Shown in pieces: positions 1-12,900 of a DNA stretch of 64,000 nucleotides. The DNA is from Syngnathus acus (taxonomy: Eukaryota > Chordata > Actinopteri > Syngnathiformes > Syngnathidae). Numbering within the stretch: position 1 is the first letter of the stretch; each line of letters begins with the position of its first letter. A program made the position numbers and the translations under genes. A model generated the notes under the pieces. It made no database searches and was not told the origin of the DNA. It worked only from the letters and a program-made list of their open reading frames with translations. The DNA lies in the NCBI RefSeq assembly GCF_901709675.1, contig NC_051091.1, positions 1,671,967-1,735,966 on the forward strand, written 5' to 3'.

Positions 1-1448
1 TGAAGTGGCAGATAACTGATACAGATGGGATCTTTGTGCTTCTGATCGGATGACATTCAATTCCAGGCTGCCATGAAGCAAATCCTATTTGAATTGCAAA
101 AATATATTAGAATCGTCACTTGATGCAGTGTTGATCTAGCCTTGGAGTATTGCTGCAAGACCCTAGGAAATAAATTAGCTTCTTTTCTACATCATGTTCT
201 GCAAATGAAAGTAACAACTAACATGTTTTTGATTTCTTTGGCTCCATTACAAGCTGTTAGGCAGAATGCGAAGATATTTCGGACTTATTTAAAACTTAAC
301 TTGATTGAGCACAACAACGTTCTTTGTGTGGCTGTAATGGGAGCTTAGCAAATGCGGAGTAAACAAAGTCTGAAACAAATGCACGTGTTCCCCACAGTCT
401 AGTCCAACTTTGCCCTTGAACCCAAAACCACAAAGACGTTTTTTTCCCCTACAGCTCATCATACTTGAATATAAGTTGAAATAAAGAATGACTATTTTGA
501 AAATGAATTTTGAAAAGAACCCATTGCAACTATTTGGTGCTCTGTATCAAATATTGAAGTAAAAAGCACTGAAACATCTCCATGCTCATACGCTCTCATG
601 CTCTCATAAACGTGCCCTCCCGGGAATCAGAATTCCAACTTGTTATGCAACACGCAACAGCTAATCCGATAATTCACATAACAGCAACATACGACCAGGA
701 TTTTTGGCAATTAATCACAGCTTTCTAGCACAAAAGAACGCTGCCAGATTCAGAAGAACCTGCTTCTTACATTGTTTTATTGTCTGAAGGAAAAACAACA
801 CAAGAACTCAACTAACCTGTGTCAGATTTAAAGTGGCTGGGAAAGGCTTCCTGGAAAAAGGCCAAAGTCATAAGCAGCTGAGAGGGATTCCGATTTGGGC
901 AGCTTTAGAAGGTCACAACAGAGGTGCAATTGTGTAGCCACGCTGAGAAGAGCCTCACTCAAAAGCAGAGAGTTTTCTCCTGCTCTTTGTTATATCAAGC
1001 GAGACGTTTAACGTGCGCAAATATTGTCAGTCCAAAGGTCAGTGGGTGAGGAGTTATCAGAAACCCCACGCGGAACAGATTGTCAAAATAATTAGACACG
1101 CCCCTGACTTTCGCAGTTCAGTATTGCCTCAGTGTTTCTACGTGCAGAGCAGCTAATCAACTGCTTTAAGAAAGTCTGAAGCTTGGTTGTGTCATAGAGA
1201 GCTGACAATGAATTCCAACTGTCCTTACAAAAAAAATCACTTTCAAAAATCAAAACAGGAAACTGTAGATATTGCAAATACAAACAAAGTGTCTTCATAC
1301 TGTCGATGCGACAATTTATAAACATACTTTAAGGAATGGGCCCGGTTGCTAGCCAAAACAGCAGCACCTAATAAGAGAGCGTGGAGTATTACTGGTTGCC
1401 ACGTGGATGTTGTAAACAAAATGATCCGATGTAATGTGGTTGAACAAT
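1..1448. other. no gene seen
   Basis: AT-rich noncoding sequence. A donor-like CACAG/gttagt on the minus strand (about 817-822) follows a CT-rich stretch and could end an untranslated exon of a leftward gene, but nothing supports it further. Confidence 0.5.
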
Positions 1449-2310
1449 TACCGTATTTTCCGCCCTAAAAGGCGCACCGGGTTATAAGGCGCACCTTCAA
1501 TGAACGGCCCATTTTAAAACTTTGTCCATATATAAGGCGCACCGGATTATAAGGCGCATAAAATAGAAGCTATACTGCATCAAACTGAGGTTGACTAGGG
1601 TTGCGGTATGCATCCACTAGCCAATAACCAACGAGCCCTCTGTAAACAATCGCGTTTCTCAAACAATCTCCTATAAAATGATCAGAACTGACTAAAGTTC
1701 GATCTAACGCATTGGTACTACTTACCTATGTTTCCCTTCCATATCGATCCGTAGATTTACTCGAAACATTAACAGAGCAGCCTATTTTGACATGAAATAG
1801 CCTGGTACGTATAGCAGCTATCGCAATAGCATTAGCCATCCGCAAAGTCTCACGAGCCTCAGCTCGCAATCTCCCATGAGCCTCAGCAAAGTGTAAACAA
1901 TCGCGTTTCTCAAACGATCTCCTATAAAATGATCGGAACTGACTAAAGTTCGATCTAACGCATTGGTACTACTTACCTATGTTTCCCTTCCATATCGAGC
2001 CGTAGATTTACTCGAAACATTAACAGAGCAGCCTATTTTGACATGAAATAGCCTCGCGGGTACAACAGCTATTCGGTGACGCCCCCTGACTACAGTTGCC
2101 GTAATGCTGGGAAGCGATGCGACCTTGTAATTTACTAGTCGTACTAAAACGTACTGAAACATTTTGGCAGAGCACTGTGTACAACCAGTATGGATCAACA
2201 AATTCATCAGTTGATCCATATATAAGGCGCACTGGCCTATAAGGCGCACTGTCGGCTTTTGAGAAAATTTTAGGTTTTTAGGTGCGCCTTTTAGGGCGGA
2301 AAATACGGTA
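1449..2310. mobile_element. non-autonomous DNA transposon with perfect 30-bp terminal inverted repeats
   Basis: The ends 1449-1478 and 2281-2310 are exact reverse complements over 30 bases, beginning TACCGTATTTTCCGCC. The match extends four more bases into the flanks (CAAT/ATTG). TATAAGGCGCA-type motifs recur inside both ends (about 1483, 1531, 1548, 2220, 2240), possibly transposase-binding subrepeats. The middle contains a direct duplication (1641-1804 against 1892-2055). No transposase is present; the small ORF on the minus strand at 1977-2249 has no recognisable domain. The target-site duplication could be TA, but it is ambiguous because the flanks are palindromic. Terminal sequences like these are, from memory, widespread in spiny-rayed fish. 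Confidence 0.85.
1641..2055. repeat. direct duplication inside the transposon, offset 251 bp
   Basis: The segment starting TGTAAACAATCGCGTTTCTC at 1641 recurs at 1892 with few mismatches. Both copies run for about 164 bp, through GACATGAAATAGCCT. Confidence 0.85.
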
Positions 2311-5300
2311 ATTGCATTTGCAATATAATGGCAAATTACTCAAATGCGAATGGCCAACCAAGGCTGGTTATTGTGTGCAAAGCAATTGATTTGCGTTTAC
2401 ATGTCCAATCTCACACAAATGCTCTTTAATATTCACCGCTGACCCCTAAGACACAATTGTTCTTCCTGCAGATGACCGAACAATGGCAGTTCAAACCTGA
2501 CAATTTCTCTAAGGATATGCTTCAATGCAATCTGCAGTCTCGACACCAGCACGAGCACAAAAGCATGCTCCTCCATGCTGTTATTTTTATCTTTTTACCA
2601 TTTTAGCAGGGAGGTGCAGGTTTATCATTTGACCGGCAACAGATATAGACCCTCAAGTGGAAATGAGTGAGGTGTGTGTGCATATATAGTCAAAGCTATC
2701 AGTGTCTGCTGACAGCAATTAGCCAAACAGATGGCCCCGATTTTAGACAGATCCACTTTCAGGTCGAGGCGGAACAACTATAAATGATGATGAGGATGTT
2801 TAGGCCAAGGGGAGTCCGACTAAATGACCCAACAGAATCACGAAGACCGGTTTTGCTACTTGCTAGCACCAAACACGGAATATTCTACTGTTCATAAAAG
2901 TACACATTAAAACCATAAACTCCACATAGCAATTGACGAAAATGTCAATGTGACGCATTCCTCGCGATTAGTTTCCATGGTAGCATCAGCAATGATTCAA
3001 TGAGTCCAATCGCTGTGACGAATTTCAGTTGAAAATCAATGTGAACATGAAGTGGGGGAGTTTTCTGGTATTTGGTCATCAGATTTGTGAAAACAAGTTC
3101 ATTGTTTTGTAAAACGCCTCAGATGCAAAATAGTAGGACGATGTCAACCTCGTAATCTATAAGGAGCAAGCAGTTCAATGCCAGCCTTGGGTCGGGCAAA
3201 TATTCAGGTGAAAAACACAAACTGGAACTGGTCTGCATTTGGTCATGTTGCAATAGTAATATTCCCTCTAGCAAAAAAAAAATGCATGGAATGAGACAAA
3301 ACAGCCTTTAAAGGTTCCAATGACTCTTTTGGCTGCTTGCCACAGTCACAGCGTACATTTCCTTGTATATTGCGTTTCCATGGTTTTGTGAGAAATTGCA
3401 TCCGCTAGCCAGGACCCAGTTATCTTGTCCACTTCCATTCAGACGGTGGACATCAGTCAGTGCTTTAACAGCCAATGGTAGGCGTGGCTTGGCACGAGCT
3501 CCTGCCAGTCAATTACAGTCCAAATGTTTGGTAAGATGAACGACAGGACACCCTGCGACCTTGCCCGACGAGAAACACAAGCCGTGAGCCAAGGGAAAAG
3601 TCGGGACAAAGAGGCAGAGTCCATAACTCCTTGCTTGAAAGGTCGGACGAGGTCCACTGCAGCTCCTCACAAAGCTCCTGTGTTCACAGTAATCTCTTTT
3701 TTAAGAACCCCTTCACTCTTGATAATAGCAAAAATATGAATTCATTACCACGCCATGGGCTACAACTATCGATTGTTCAGATATGACTCGAGGCCTTGTC
3801 TAGATCCAACACTGCACTTTGCCCAACATCATTTTAAAATCCAAATCTGATTTAAGGATATCTGATTCCATGCTAAATGTAGAAGAAATCCGAATTGCGA
3901 ACGATGCATCGTAAATCCGGCCCTTGTACCCGTTGACAGGCATTGCTAGCAATATACTGTGATGACCTCACGATGAAAGGATACCTTTGATGCGTTTGTG
4001 TTTGGTGGGACCACGGCCCACGCTGTGCAAAAAGAGGAAACAAACCTGTTTTTCTTGGCTCAACCCAAGTCCAGAATTTTGGGAGTGTGCAGAGTACGTC
4101 GGTGGTGTTTAGGAAAAGCTCCAGCCAAGTAGCCAAGTACGTATATTCAACAGGTGGATGGCGTGGCCGTGCTTCCCGTTGTGGCATTTCCTCTCATATA
4201 TTGAAGTCATCATCTTGAGGATTAAAAAAAAAGGAGCAAATGTTTATTGACAGACCTAAACGACATTACGTAGACACTCGCGACATAAGTCGAATTTCTC
4301 TCTGGACACCTCGGCACAACGGTACAGACATACAATTCATTGTTACGGATGTCAATGTTAAGAAAAGAGTTTGTAGTTGTCATGTTCATGATCACTTTGT
4401 TAGTTGAGTGCTCTGAAAGGCATTTTAAAAATGTAGCCAGAGCATATGTGGTTAAAATACAATACACCTACATTTTCCCCATGAAGCGACATTTGAGAAT
4501 CAATGTCTTTGAGTTTGCTCAAATCAACATTGTCATATGGCACCATTTTTATTTGATTATTTGATTGCTTACAAGTGATTTTTACTCCATACAAATATTT
4601 ACTGTCATCATTTACTACTGCTCCAATGTACAAATTCTGATTACGCAACCTTCATCGGACCAGAACTACATGGTAAATCAAGGATCCATCATACTATCCA
4701 TTTGATTTGTTGTTTCAGGAACTGTGTTTTAAAAAATATAACTTCTGTTTTGTGGTAAGGGATGACGAAAAAATGGGAGGAAGGGCGGATGCTTCTGTTG
4801 ACGTCAAACCGCAATCAAAGTCTCGTCATCAAAATCGAATGGCTTAGATATTACCCCACTATAAAAGTTGCATGGAGGCCTATTTGGAACGTTCAGGAGT
4901 CATTAAAGCAGGAATGAGATTATCATCAAAAGGTAGTGGGGGTGCTGATGGTGTCTCTGAGCTCCCTTGGTATTGTGAAGTGGGGCTTCACAAGGGGATT
5001 GACAAACACAAAGGCTGGTGAGAGACTAGATTGAATCACTGGCTGGGGGCGACTACGTGAAAGGCTGCACGGACGCAGCTCAGCCAAATCACAGCGACCT
5101 GTTAACTCAGTTGAAACTCAGCTGAAACTCAGCTGAAACTCAGCGGAACAGTGGCCAGAGTATTACTTCCCTACACTAGTTTCTTTATTGGGCATTTCTG
5201 AGACATTGCAAAAGGTCTTCCTGCTCGGTTCAAATTGAGCAACGTCATTATTTACATTCTTCATGTAAATTGACCAAAAACAGTGAATAATATGTAAGGC

Positions 5301-6302
5301 CAATGTTGCTGACACCGGTGACAAATTTGTAACATTGGAAAATGTGAATTCAAAATAGGTGAGTTGTTTTTATTTGATTTACTGTCATTGGTGGTCACTT
5401 TACTCTTACGAAGGATTCACTTCAAACATTTGCAATAAAGATCATTTGGGCTTTGAATGATTGAGATGTTTTGAAATTGGAACAACTTGAAAGTCAACCA
5501 GCGTCATGGTGGAACTGATTGCGTCCCAGTTTGAAGGTCTTACGCAGAAGCCTTTTCATGAACAGGACAAAAGCGGGCCTCCTGACCATCTGAGTCTTTG
5601 TTTCTGAAAAATCTCAGTTATTGTTTCAATTAAAAAAAACACACACACAAAAACAAATACAAGTGCTCTTCCTCCTCTGCCATCCGGATTATTTTCTTTC
5701 CAAGTATTCAAGTATTTGTGTTTATGTCTTCTTTGATATGCACCCATTTGCCGCAGCGGAAATATAACAATTCAACATTGTTCATGAAGTCTAGCCTAAC
5801 AAATGACGTTAGATAGAAAACAGCAACACAGTTTCTCAATGTGTAAGAGATACACTGCTACCTGAACACGCAATTAAGTGTTTGAAAACCAAGGTGGCGA
5901 CATTTTGCCTTCAAACAAAAATGTTAGTTAAGAGCATTCAATATTTTTTTTTTGGTGTTTTCTTTTCGGGGCTGGACGCTCCCAACATCTTCCCAGAACA
6001 GTTGACCTCCAACTCCAAATGTTCCTTTCCCGTATTTGTCATGGCCAGGTGTCCAAATACATTTGTTTCCCTTGACTTTGTTTTCTCAAAGTTTCAAAGG
6101 CAGGAGATGACGGATTTTCAAGGATTCACGCCCAAAACCTCCTTGCCTCTCCCAATTATTTGGTGTTTTTTTTTACACACACACCGGCTAGACCCCTTCC
6201 GTTGATCCAAAACAAAGGTAGTGTGCTGTTTTGGCCTCTTGAATTTATTGTTTCAAGTCTTTTTTGTAACAAACATGGCAGATCAGAGGCCAGAAGCTAA
6301 GT
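2311..6302. other. no gene seen upstream of slc2a1
   Basis: Intergenic sequence with short A and T runs. The longest open frame (minus strand, 3873-4187) has no recognisable motif and no splice context. Confidence 0.5.
5110..5142 (+). repeat. 11-bp tandem repeat, three copies
   Basis: GCTGAAACTCA occurs three times in a row; the first copy is GTTGAAACTCA. Confidence 0.9.
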
Positions 6303-6322
6303 GGGGGGGGGGGGGGGGGGGG
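6303..6322 (+). repeat. poly-G run, 20 G
   Basis: Twenty consecutive G residues lie about 280 bp upstream of the slc2a1 GC box. An 11-bp inverted repeat, AAAGTTAAGTT-A-AACTTAACTTT, follows at 6334-6356. Confidence 0.95.
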
Positions 6323-6423
6323 CATTTAAAGTTAAAGTTAAGTTAAACTTAACTTTTCACCGATGTTGTGAAAGATTATTCGATCACACATGTGGATGCA
6401 ATCATTAGTTAAAAAATGATGAG

Positions 6424-6427
<4 letters not shown>

Positions 6428-6488
<61 letters not shown>
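6428..6488 (+). repeat. (TC)n microsatellite, 61 nt
   Basis: An uninterrupted CT dinucleotide tract just upstream of the slc2a1 promoter. The mirror-symmetric polypyrimidine sequence can form triplex DNA. Confidence 0.97.
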
Positions 6489-6490
<2 letters not shown>

Positions 6491-6585
6491 CATGACTTAC
6501 AAGAGAATTAATTTTTTAGCATATAAATATGAATTTTGCAGAATGCAGATGCTTTTTAAAAAGAGGATGTGAGCGGCTCAATCCT

Positions 6586-6983
6586 ATTGGCTGATAGGGA
6601 GGCTGGGCGCTCGAGAGGGGGCGGGGCAACCCTCGCGTCGTTCATATTGTATATGAACCAAAACCTGCCCACAAGGGACACAGACGCTGCGGCTCTGCAA
6701 CAAAAAAAAGAAGCTGGAAAATTACCGAAACACAGAGCGTGGACTGGCTTTTTCTTCGGGGGAGCTACGCAAAAAGAAGAAGAAGAAAAAAAAAACAAGA
6801 GCTGGAACGACATCGCGCACGATTTGTTTTTTAAATTGTAAAAAAGGGGCGAGACAGGGCCTCCTGGGAGAGAAGTAGCGTAAACGTGTAGACAGACTCG
6901 CATTTGACTGAGCTTGCAACGAGGACGTTTTGCCATTATTCCTTCAACCAAGAAGACGACGGCGTTGCCTCATTGTGGTTGCG
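6586..6983 (+). promoter_or_regulatory. slc2a1 promoter and 5' UTR region
   Basis: The sequence becomes GC- and CpG-richer than its surroundings just before the slc2a1 start codon. An inverted CCAAT box (ATTGG, 6586-6590) is followed by a GC box (GGGGGCGGGG, 6617-6626) of the Sp1/KLF type. A TATA-like TGTATATGA lies at 6649-6657 inside a small inverted repeat, TTCATAT-TGT-ATATGAA (6641-6657). The spacing suggests transcription starts at about 6675-6690, giving a 5' UTR of roughly 300 nt that includes an A-rich stretch at 6775-6800. The exact start is inferred, not seen. Confidence 0.6.
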
Positions 6984-9900
6984 ATGGATTCTGGAAAGGT
7001 AACATTTGTCAAACTTTTTTTTCTGTGCTTGTTGTCGCGCTAAACTTGTATTTCACGAGCGAGTTCAGTGAGTACGTTATATTCTTACCCATAATGCAGC
7101 ATGCGCATGAAACCGATGCTTCTATTATGGTGATGCGACGCAACTTTGTTGTCGTTCTCGCACGGCACTTTAGAATATTCTTTTAAAATTGCATTGAAAT
7201 ACCATTTGGCATACAAAATGTTAGTATTAAGTCAAAGTCTGCTTTATTGTCAACCTCTTCACATGCCAAGACACACAAAGAAATCGAAATGACGTTTCCA
7301 CTATCCCACGGTGACAAGACATAGTACACGACATAAAACCAAGAAGGCACAAACAATGAATATTAAACCGTTAGTCCAGTATGGATTTTACATTGCTATG
7401 TTTTATGTTATTTATTATGTGCAATAAAAGTATAATTCCTTCAATTGTTTTAAAAAGTCAAATAATAATAATAATACTACATTTTATTTGTATAGCACCT
7501 TTCATACAAGAAATGCAGCTCAAAGCGCTTTACAACAATGAAAGAAAAACATGAATACATAAAAACAAAACATTAATGTATGCATACACAATTAATAAAG
7601 TGAGTTTAAAATAGGAGCACGCTTTAATAAAATAAAGAATATATCTTTAAGAAAAGGTAAAAAATAAAATAAAGATAAAATTAGGCTTAAAATGAAATTT
7701 ACAAAACGTAATTAGTTAAATGCTCGGGTAACGAAATGAGTTTTAAGTTTTGTTTTGAAAATATCTAGCGACCTGGCCTCCCTGATACCTATTGGCAGTG
7801 TGTTCCATAGTTTGGGGGCGTAATTAACAAAGGCTGCATCACCGATCTTCTAGGTCTCATTGCTCTATTTATTTTTATTTACTATGGTAATAAAAATTAT
7901 ATTCCATAACAAATTTTACAAAGTCAAACGTAGAGCTCATACTTGCTTTTTTAAACACTCATGGATATTGCAAAAAAGAGGGCTACATATTAATAAGGTG
8001 ATAAAAGAGAAATAAACAAACAAATGTTTATGCAAAGGGGGGAACGCACTTGACACTGGTTGTTTTGAGTCCCTGTCATGTTTTTGATGATGATACACAA
8101 GATTTCAGATGAAAGGACAGGAAGGACATGCATACTATCTTGGAGAAGTTTGAATGGTCGCTCATTGGAGGAAGCAAAAATTCATAACAAAGAACTACAT
8201 TAAAAAAAATCACTATGTCAATATTTGATCGGTCTTCTTCTGGTCTAAACAGAAAGAGGAAGACGTTAAACTCAAGTCCTCCATTTACCAAATCAGAAAG
8301 AATCCAGTAATAATTCTGTTAATTTAGCTGTTTAAAATGTGTGCATTATTTGCTGAGAAATGAAAGAAAAAAATCTCATACATTGATTTGCTGTTGGTGT
8401 TGAGATTCAGCGGTATAGAAAATGGATGAATGAAAGCTTCTCAGATCTGTACCACTATTTAAGTGTTTCTTTCTTGGCCCGTGCACCACCCATCATTAAA
8501 GCTATATGCGAAATGTGCTAAGTGGATGTTTGTCCAGCTCGTCAAACACCAAGCGGCGTTGAAAACAACCTCAACGCTGAAAGGTTGGTTGTCAACTGAA
8601 AGCTCTATTTGAATTACTCTGAATGGTCCAAGGTATGAGGCTTTATTTACACTTACCAAAGTTTTGTTTGTCCCATTGTTGTGAACCTAAACAAGACTTG
8701 ATTCTGGTGTCTGATAATACTGTCTCTGACTAAATAGCGCGGCTTGTCACTGCCACGCTCGCATTCACAGACAGGAAATGCGACGAGAACAGTTTTGTAG
8801 TGGAGCAGCGAAGCCCCCAAGTCAAGTTTATTCATACGGAAGCTCTTCTTCACTAAAGAGTCTCAGACCCACAGTTGAGATGACATCGCCCAATCTAACC
8901 CTCCCATGGGGTAAGGAAAAATACAAGCCTTGAAGGGACCACTGACGGAGCTAATCCCTCTTCCAGGATGAGCAGGATGCCGAGCGGGCAATGTTTAACA
9001 CATAATGACACAATATTAGCTTGAATTTAGTGAGAGTCCATTTCATAAGATGAAGTTCTGCAGGAATATGCTTTCGGAGAATGGGTCCTATTCAAAACAA
9101 TTTCCTAAATTGGAGCATTCCAGAACACTCGAGCCCAAATAGAGACATTTTTATTGAGTGTTTGCTTAACTGTTGCTTTAGCCTTCCGCCTTTTCCCCTG
9201 TGAGCGCCTTGTCCCGCCTGGACATTTGTGGTACGGACATGATGGGAATCTTCAGGCCCAGTTTCCTCACATCAGCCCACTGGGGGGAGGCCTTACATCA
9301 ATAAGGGGCAGCCTTCGATAGCTTAGTTGAGAGAGCGGAGGACTGTAGCAAAAAAGCAGAGTTCCTTAGGTCGGCTCGAAGGAGTGACATATCTGAGTAC
9401 CATTCTCACAATATACCTTTTTCAAGGTTTCAGACTGATGATTGACATTACCAACCGATTCCTTGAATCCTGCCTTGTACAGGGAAAACAGTAGATGACA
9501 TCTTTCGATACCTCAGTTGGTAGAGCTGAGGACTGTAGCAACAAGTTCCTTCGGTCGATGGTTCAAATCCGGCTCGAAGGAATGGCATATCGTAGTACCT
9601 CTTTCACAATATTCGAAGGAATTAAAGTGACTGATAATTGTCTACGATATAACCGATCCATCAATCATGCCTAATAAAAAACGATCGACTTCGACACCCT
9701 TCGATAGCTCAGTTGGTAGAGCGGCGTTCCTTAGGCCGCTGGTGCAATCAAACATTTGCATATCACGTTGCCGCCATGCTAGCTTTACTCTGAACAATGC
9801 TTTGTCTGTATTCCCCTTTTCTGAGGAATAAATCGCTAATTGGGGTTAAACGAACCGTTGACTCGGCTTATTTGGACGTGAGCGGCTCACGTTTTGCCAA

Positions 9901-12900
9901 ACCTCCGCCCGCACATGATTGCAAAGCCTTCAAAGTTGACGCCTCCTGCTTGATGTGCTGCCTCCCTTTGCACTTGTAATGAGACCTAACGAGACTGATT
10001 TGGTCAAGAATGAAAAAACACTTCCGCTGTACTCCACGAGTGAAATTGTCCACCGAGGTCAATCACGAGAGCACACGAAGGACCCCATGACCTGTCACAC
10101 ACACAAGATTTATTTTAAGACGTGCTCTGTCACCAAGGTCGTAATGTTTTGCTTTAGCGACGCCTAGCAAAGAGCAAAACTTTGTTTCTTGGCTCTACAT
10201 GTGACCGTCTGGTATATGGGAGGATTAGATCACTTTTTAAATACACTTAGACAAACTCGGATCAGTTCTTTACACATTGATCAACCCCTGGAGACATTAT
10301 TCACAGGTCTAAGGAACTTCATAGATCTCTAATGTTTGAAGAAAGCTTAAGAATAACTAGGATTAGCAGGTAATGTTTGTCAAACTAGTGTGCACTAATT
10401 ATATTCTGCTGTATTTTTTAGGAGCCGAGGAAATGGCTACTAAAGATGAACCTGTTTATGTTCTTCTTAGCTTGTAACAATAAGAAAAGAAAACAATGTT
10501 GCCAGTGAAAGGCATTTACATTTGACCTCGAAATAAATATCATTTATAGTGTAAAGCTAATATATATCGGCACCTGGTTATACGGTATATTAATTTAGCA
10601 CAAAAAAACTTTATTGAATATCTTGCCTCATCTTATTTTCATTCTTTGCTTGATAGCAGAGGCCAAAGGGGGTTGCTCTTACCCCGAATTCTATTTTGAA
10701 CTGTTCATAATTCATTGACTAAGGCCCCGGTTGGAGCTGAAGAAAAGCAGCCCAAAACAAAGCATGAGGCTATCTATCAATGCGCTTTACTGTAGGTATG
10801 GTTTTCTTATGATGACGAACAGTGAGCAGTATATTGTTTGTGCTCAAATTACCGTTTTGAAGGTATGTTCCAGTTGAACGAGTTAGATTTTGAAGAATTT
10901 GTTCTAGTTTAACAAGGGTTAGATTTGGATTGTTTTATAATGAACAAAACCACGCACTTAGTCATGCAGGTATGAGAAAGGTGTTGTCTGAAGTGGAAGT
11001 ACTTGTTTTGAATAGCAACTATTGCATATACTTGTCATAACATCGTCATCTCATACATCTTTATTCTTTTTTTTTTCCCGTTACTTGCTGACCAAGGATG
11101 AGTGTTGAGCTTGATAAAGTTGCAGGGAATCACAGATTGGATTTCCCATAAAGGTGTAAACTGAGATCAGAGAGGTGGCGGCCCGTGAAGGGACGTGATC
11201 GAGTCCTCGTAGGCATGGCTGACGGTGGCTGCCAGTTCAGCTGCAGCCGCTTTCGTCGGAATTCACTCTGGCCTCGTATTGTTTCAAGATAATGGGCTTA
11301 GAGTGCTACGAATGTTAGTTATCGGTAGATGGTGATAGTTTTCATAATATTGTAAATTATTAGAAATGATTGACTGTATGTTTAGCTAACCAGCAAGCCA
11401 CAATACAAACAAATCTTTCTCTGTATTGTGTCTTGTTGATCAAAAAAGCCCAACCACTCAAAGCATCTCTTGGTACTTGGCCACCAGCCACACGCTGGCT
11501 TCCTGTTAGGTGACGAATATGATCAAATTGAACCTTGGGTGTGACTTTACTGTTTCCCAAAAGCTTGAATGCCATGATGCTTCCTCCTTGTGTCAAGAGT
11601 TCAGACAGAGGACTCGGAATATTCCATTCGCTGCCTCCTGTTTGGCGTTCAAAGATGTAACAATCGTCTTGAGTTCAAATGAAGCAGATGCTACATTGCC
11701 AGTATTAACTTCATCTACTGGAGAATGTATACCTGTCGTCTCCGATATTGCCAAGAAAGCTTACATTTCCTGTCCAGAATATTGCGTACGGAAAGAACAC
11801 AGTTCAAAGTATGTCGCAAATGAAACAGTTCGAGTCTCGCTATGTCGGTAAAAGGTAAAGCTGCCCTAAAGCTGTCATTCTCCTGCTTACTGTGTTCAAG
11901 CGTTGAAGGAAGTATTTGCGCATATTTCTAGCCTATCTCCGGGTGCGCCAACCGTCTTTTCTTTGTTTTCACTAAAGAAGCAGCTCATCGAAACTCTTTT
12001 ATTGATGCATTGATCATTGTTGTGTCATGGTTGACTCCCTTCATGCCTGATAGTCTGGTTACTGAACAAGACGCTTGATGACACATCCTGGTAGGCGGAA
12101 TTGGAGTGGCTTTAATTTTTTATAGCGCAAGTCACAGTGCATACTTTATTTTTTTTGTCCTTCTTCTCCAGAGCACGCACACAATTGTTTTATCACGCAA
12201 GTCATAAAAATACTTCCTTAAGTTAGTTTCGTTTTTATTGGGTTTTATTATTATTCCAAAATGATTTTGAACACAGATGGTCCAAAAGATGCTCCAAAGA
12301 TAATCTTAGCAGATAATCAGGCCATGTGTGGTGTCTTCAGGCTGCTCGTAAGGACGTCCGACCTCAAATTGGGGATATTCAACATATTGTTTTTTTTTTC
12401 TTTTTTGCCCCAGGCTTAAGCTTAGTGATCATAATGAATATGTTTTCCTGTCTCTCTAAACCTTGTTGACTGGCAACCTCCTTTTTTTCTGACCATCAAA
12501 TAAGGGTATGCATTATGCAATCCTTTACTTAGAAATTATGGAACTGTAAAAAATCCCAACGAAACCTATATAGCCTTGTCTCTACTCTACTCTACTCTAC
12601 TCTGCTCTACTCTACTCTACTCTACTCTACTCTACTCTACTCTACTCTACTCTACTCTACTCTACTCTACTCTACTGTGCCTGAAGCTATTACTGGCCAG
12701 TCCAACATGAAGGAAATTAACTTGTTTCTTTCTGGTTTATTAAATTTGCGGTATGAGGACAATCTGCTCTAAGCCGCTGAGCTCCAAGGGGGCTTAACGT
12801 TAGGAGAGAATCCAATAACATATAGTATAGGCATTTGGAGGTTCTCCCCTGGAGCTGTTTAACTGTCTACATCGATTGCGTAGAGAATTATACCTTTCAG

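Larger units (their letters stand above)
9300..9775 (+). repeat. decayed tandem array of a ~190-bp unit carrying a tRNA-Tyr-like gene
   Basis: The tRNA-like cores begin at 9312, 9502 and 9698. Their downstream flanks also align (GACATAT or GGCATAT ... GTACC ... TTCACAATAT), so the whole unit was duplicated, not just the tRNA. The array lies in intron 1 of slc2a1 on the same strand. Confidence 0.7.

Noticed and set aside
1977-2249. 90-codon minus-strand open frame inside the transposon
   Set aside because: It is too short, has no transposase motif (DDE or other), and half of it lies in an internal duplication.
6556-6951. 131-codon minus-strand open frame
   Set aside because: It is antisense to the slc2a1 promoter and 5' UTR, with a Phe run from the poly-A stretch and no splice context.
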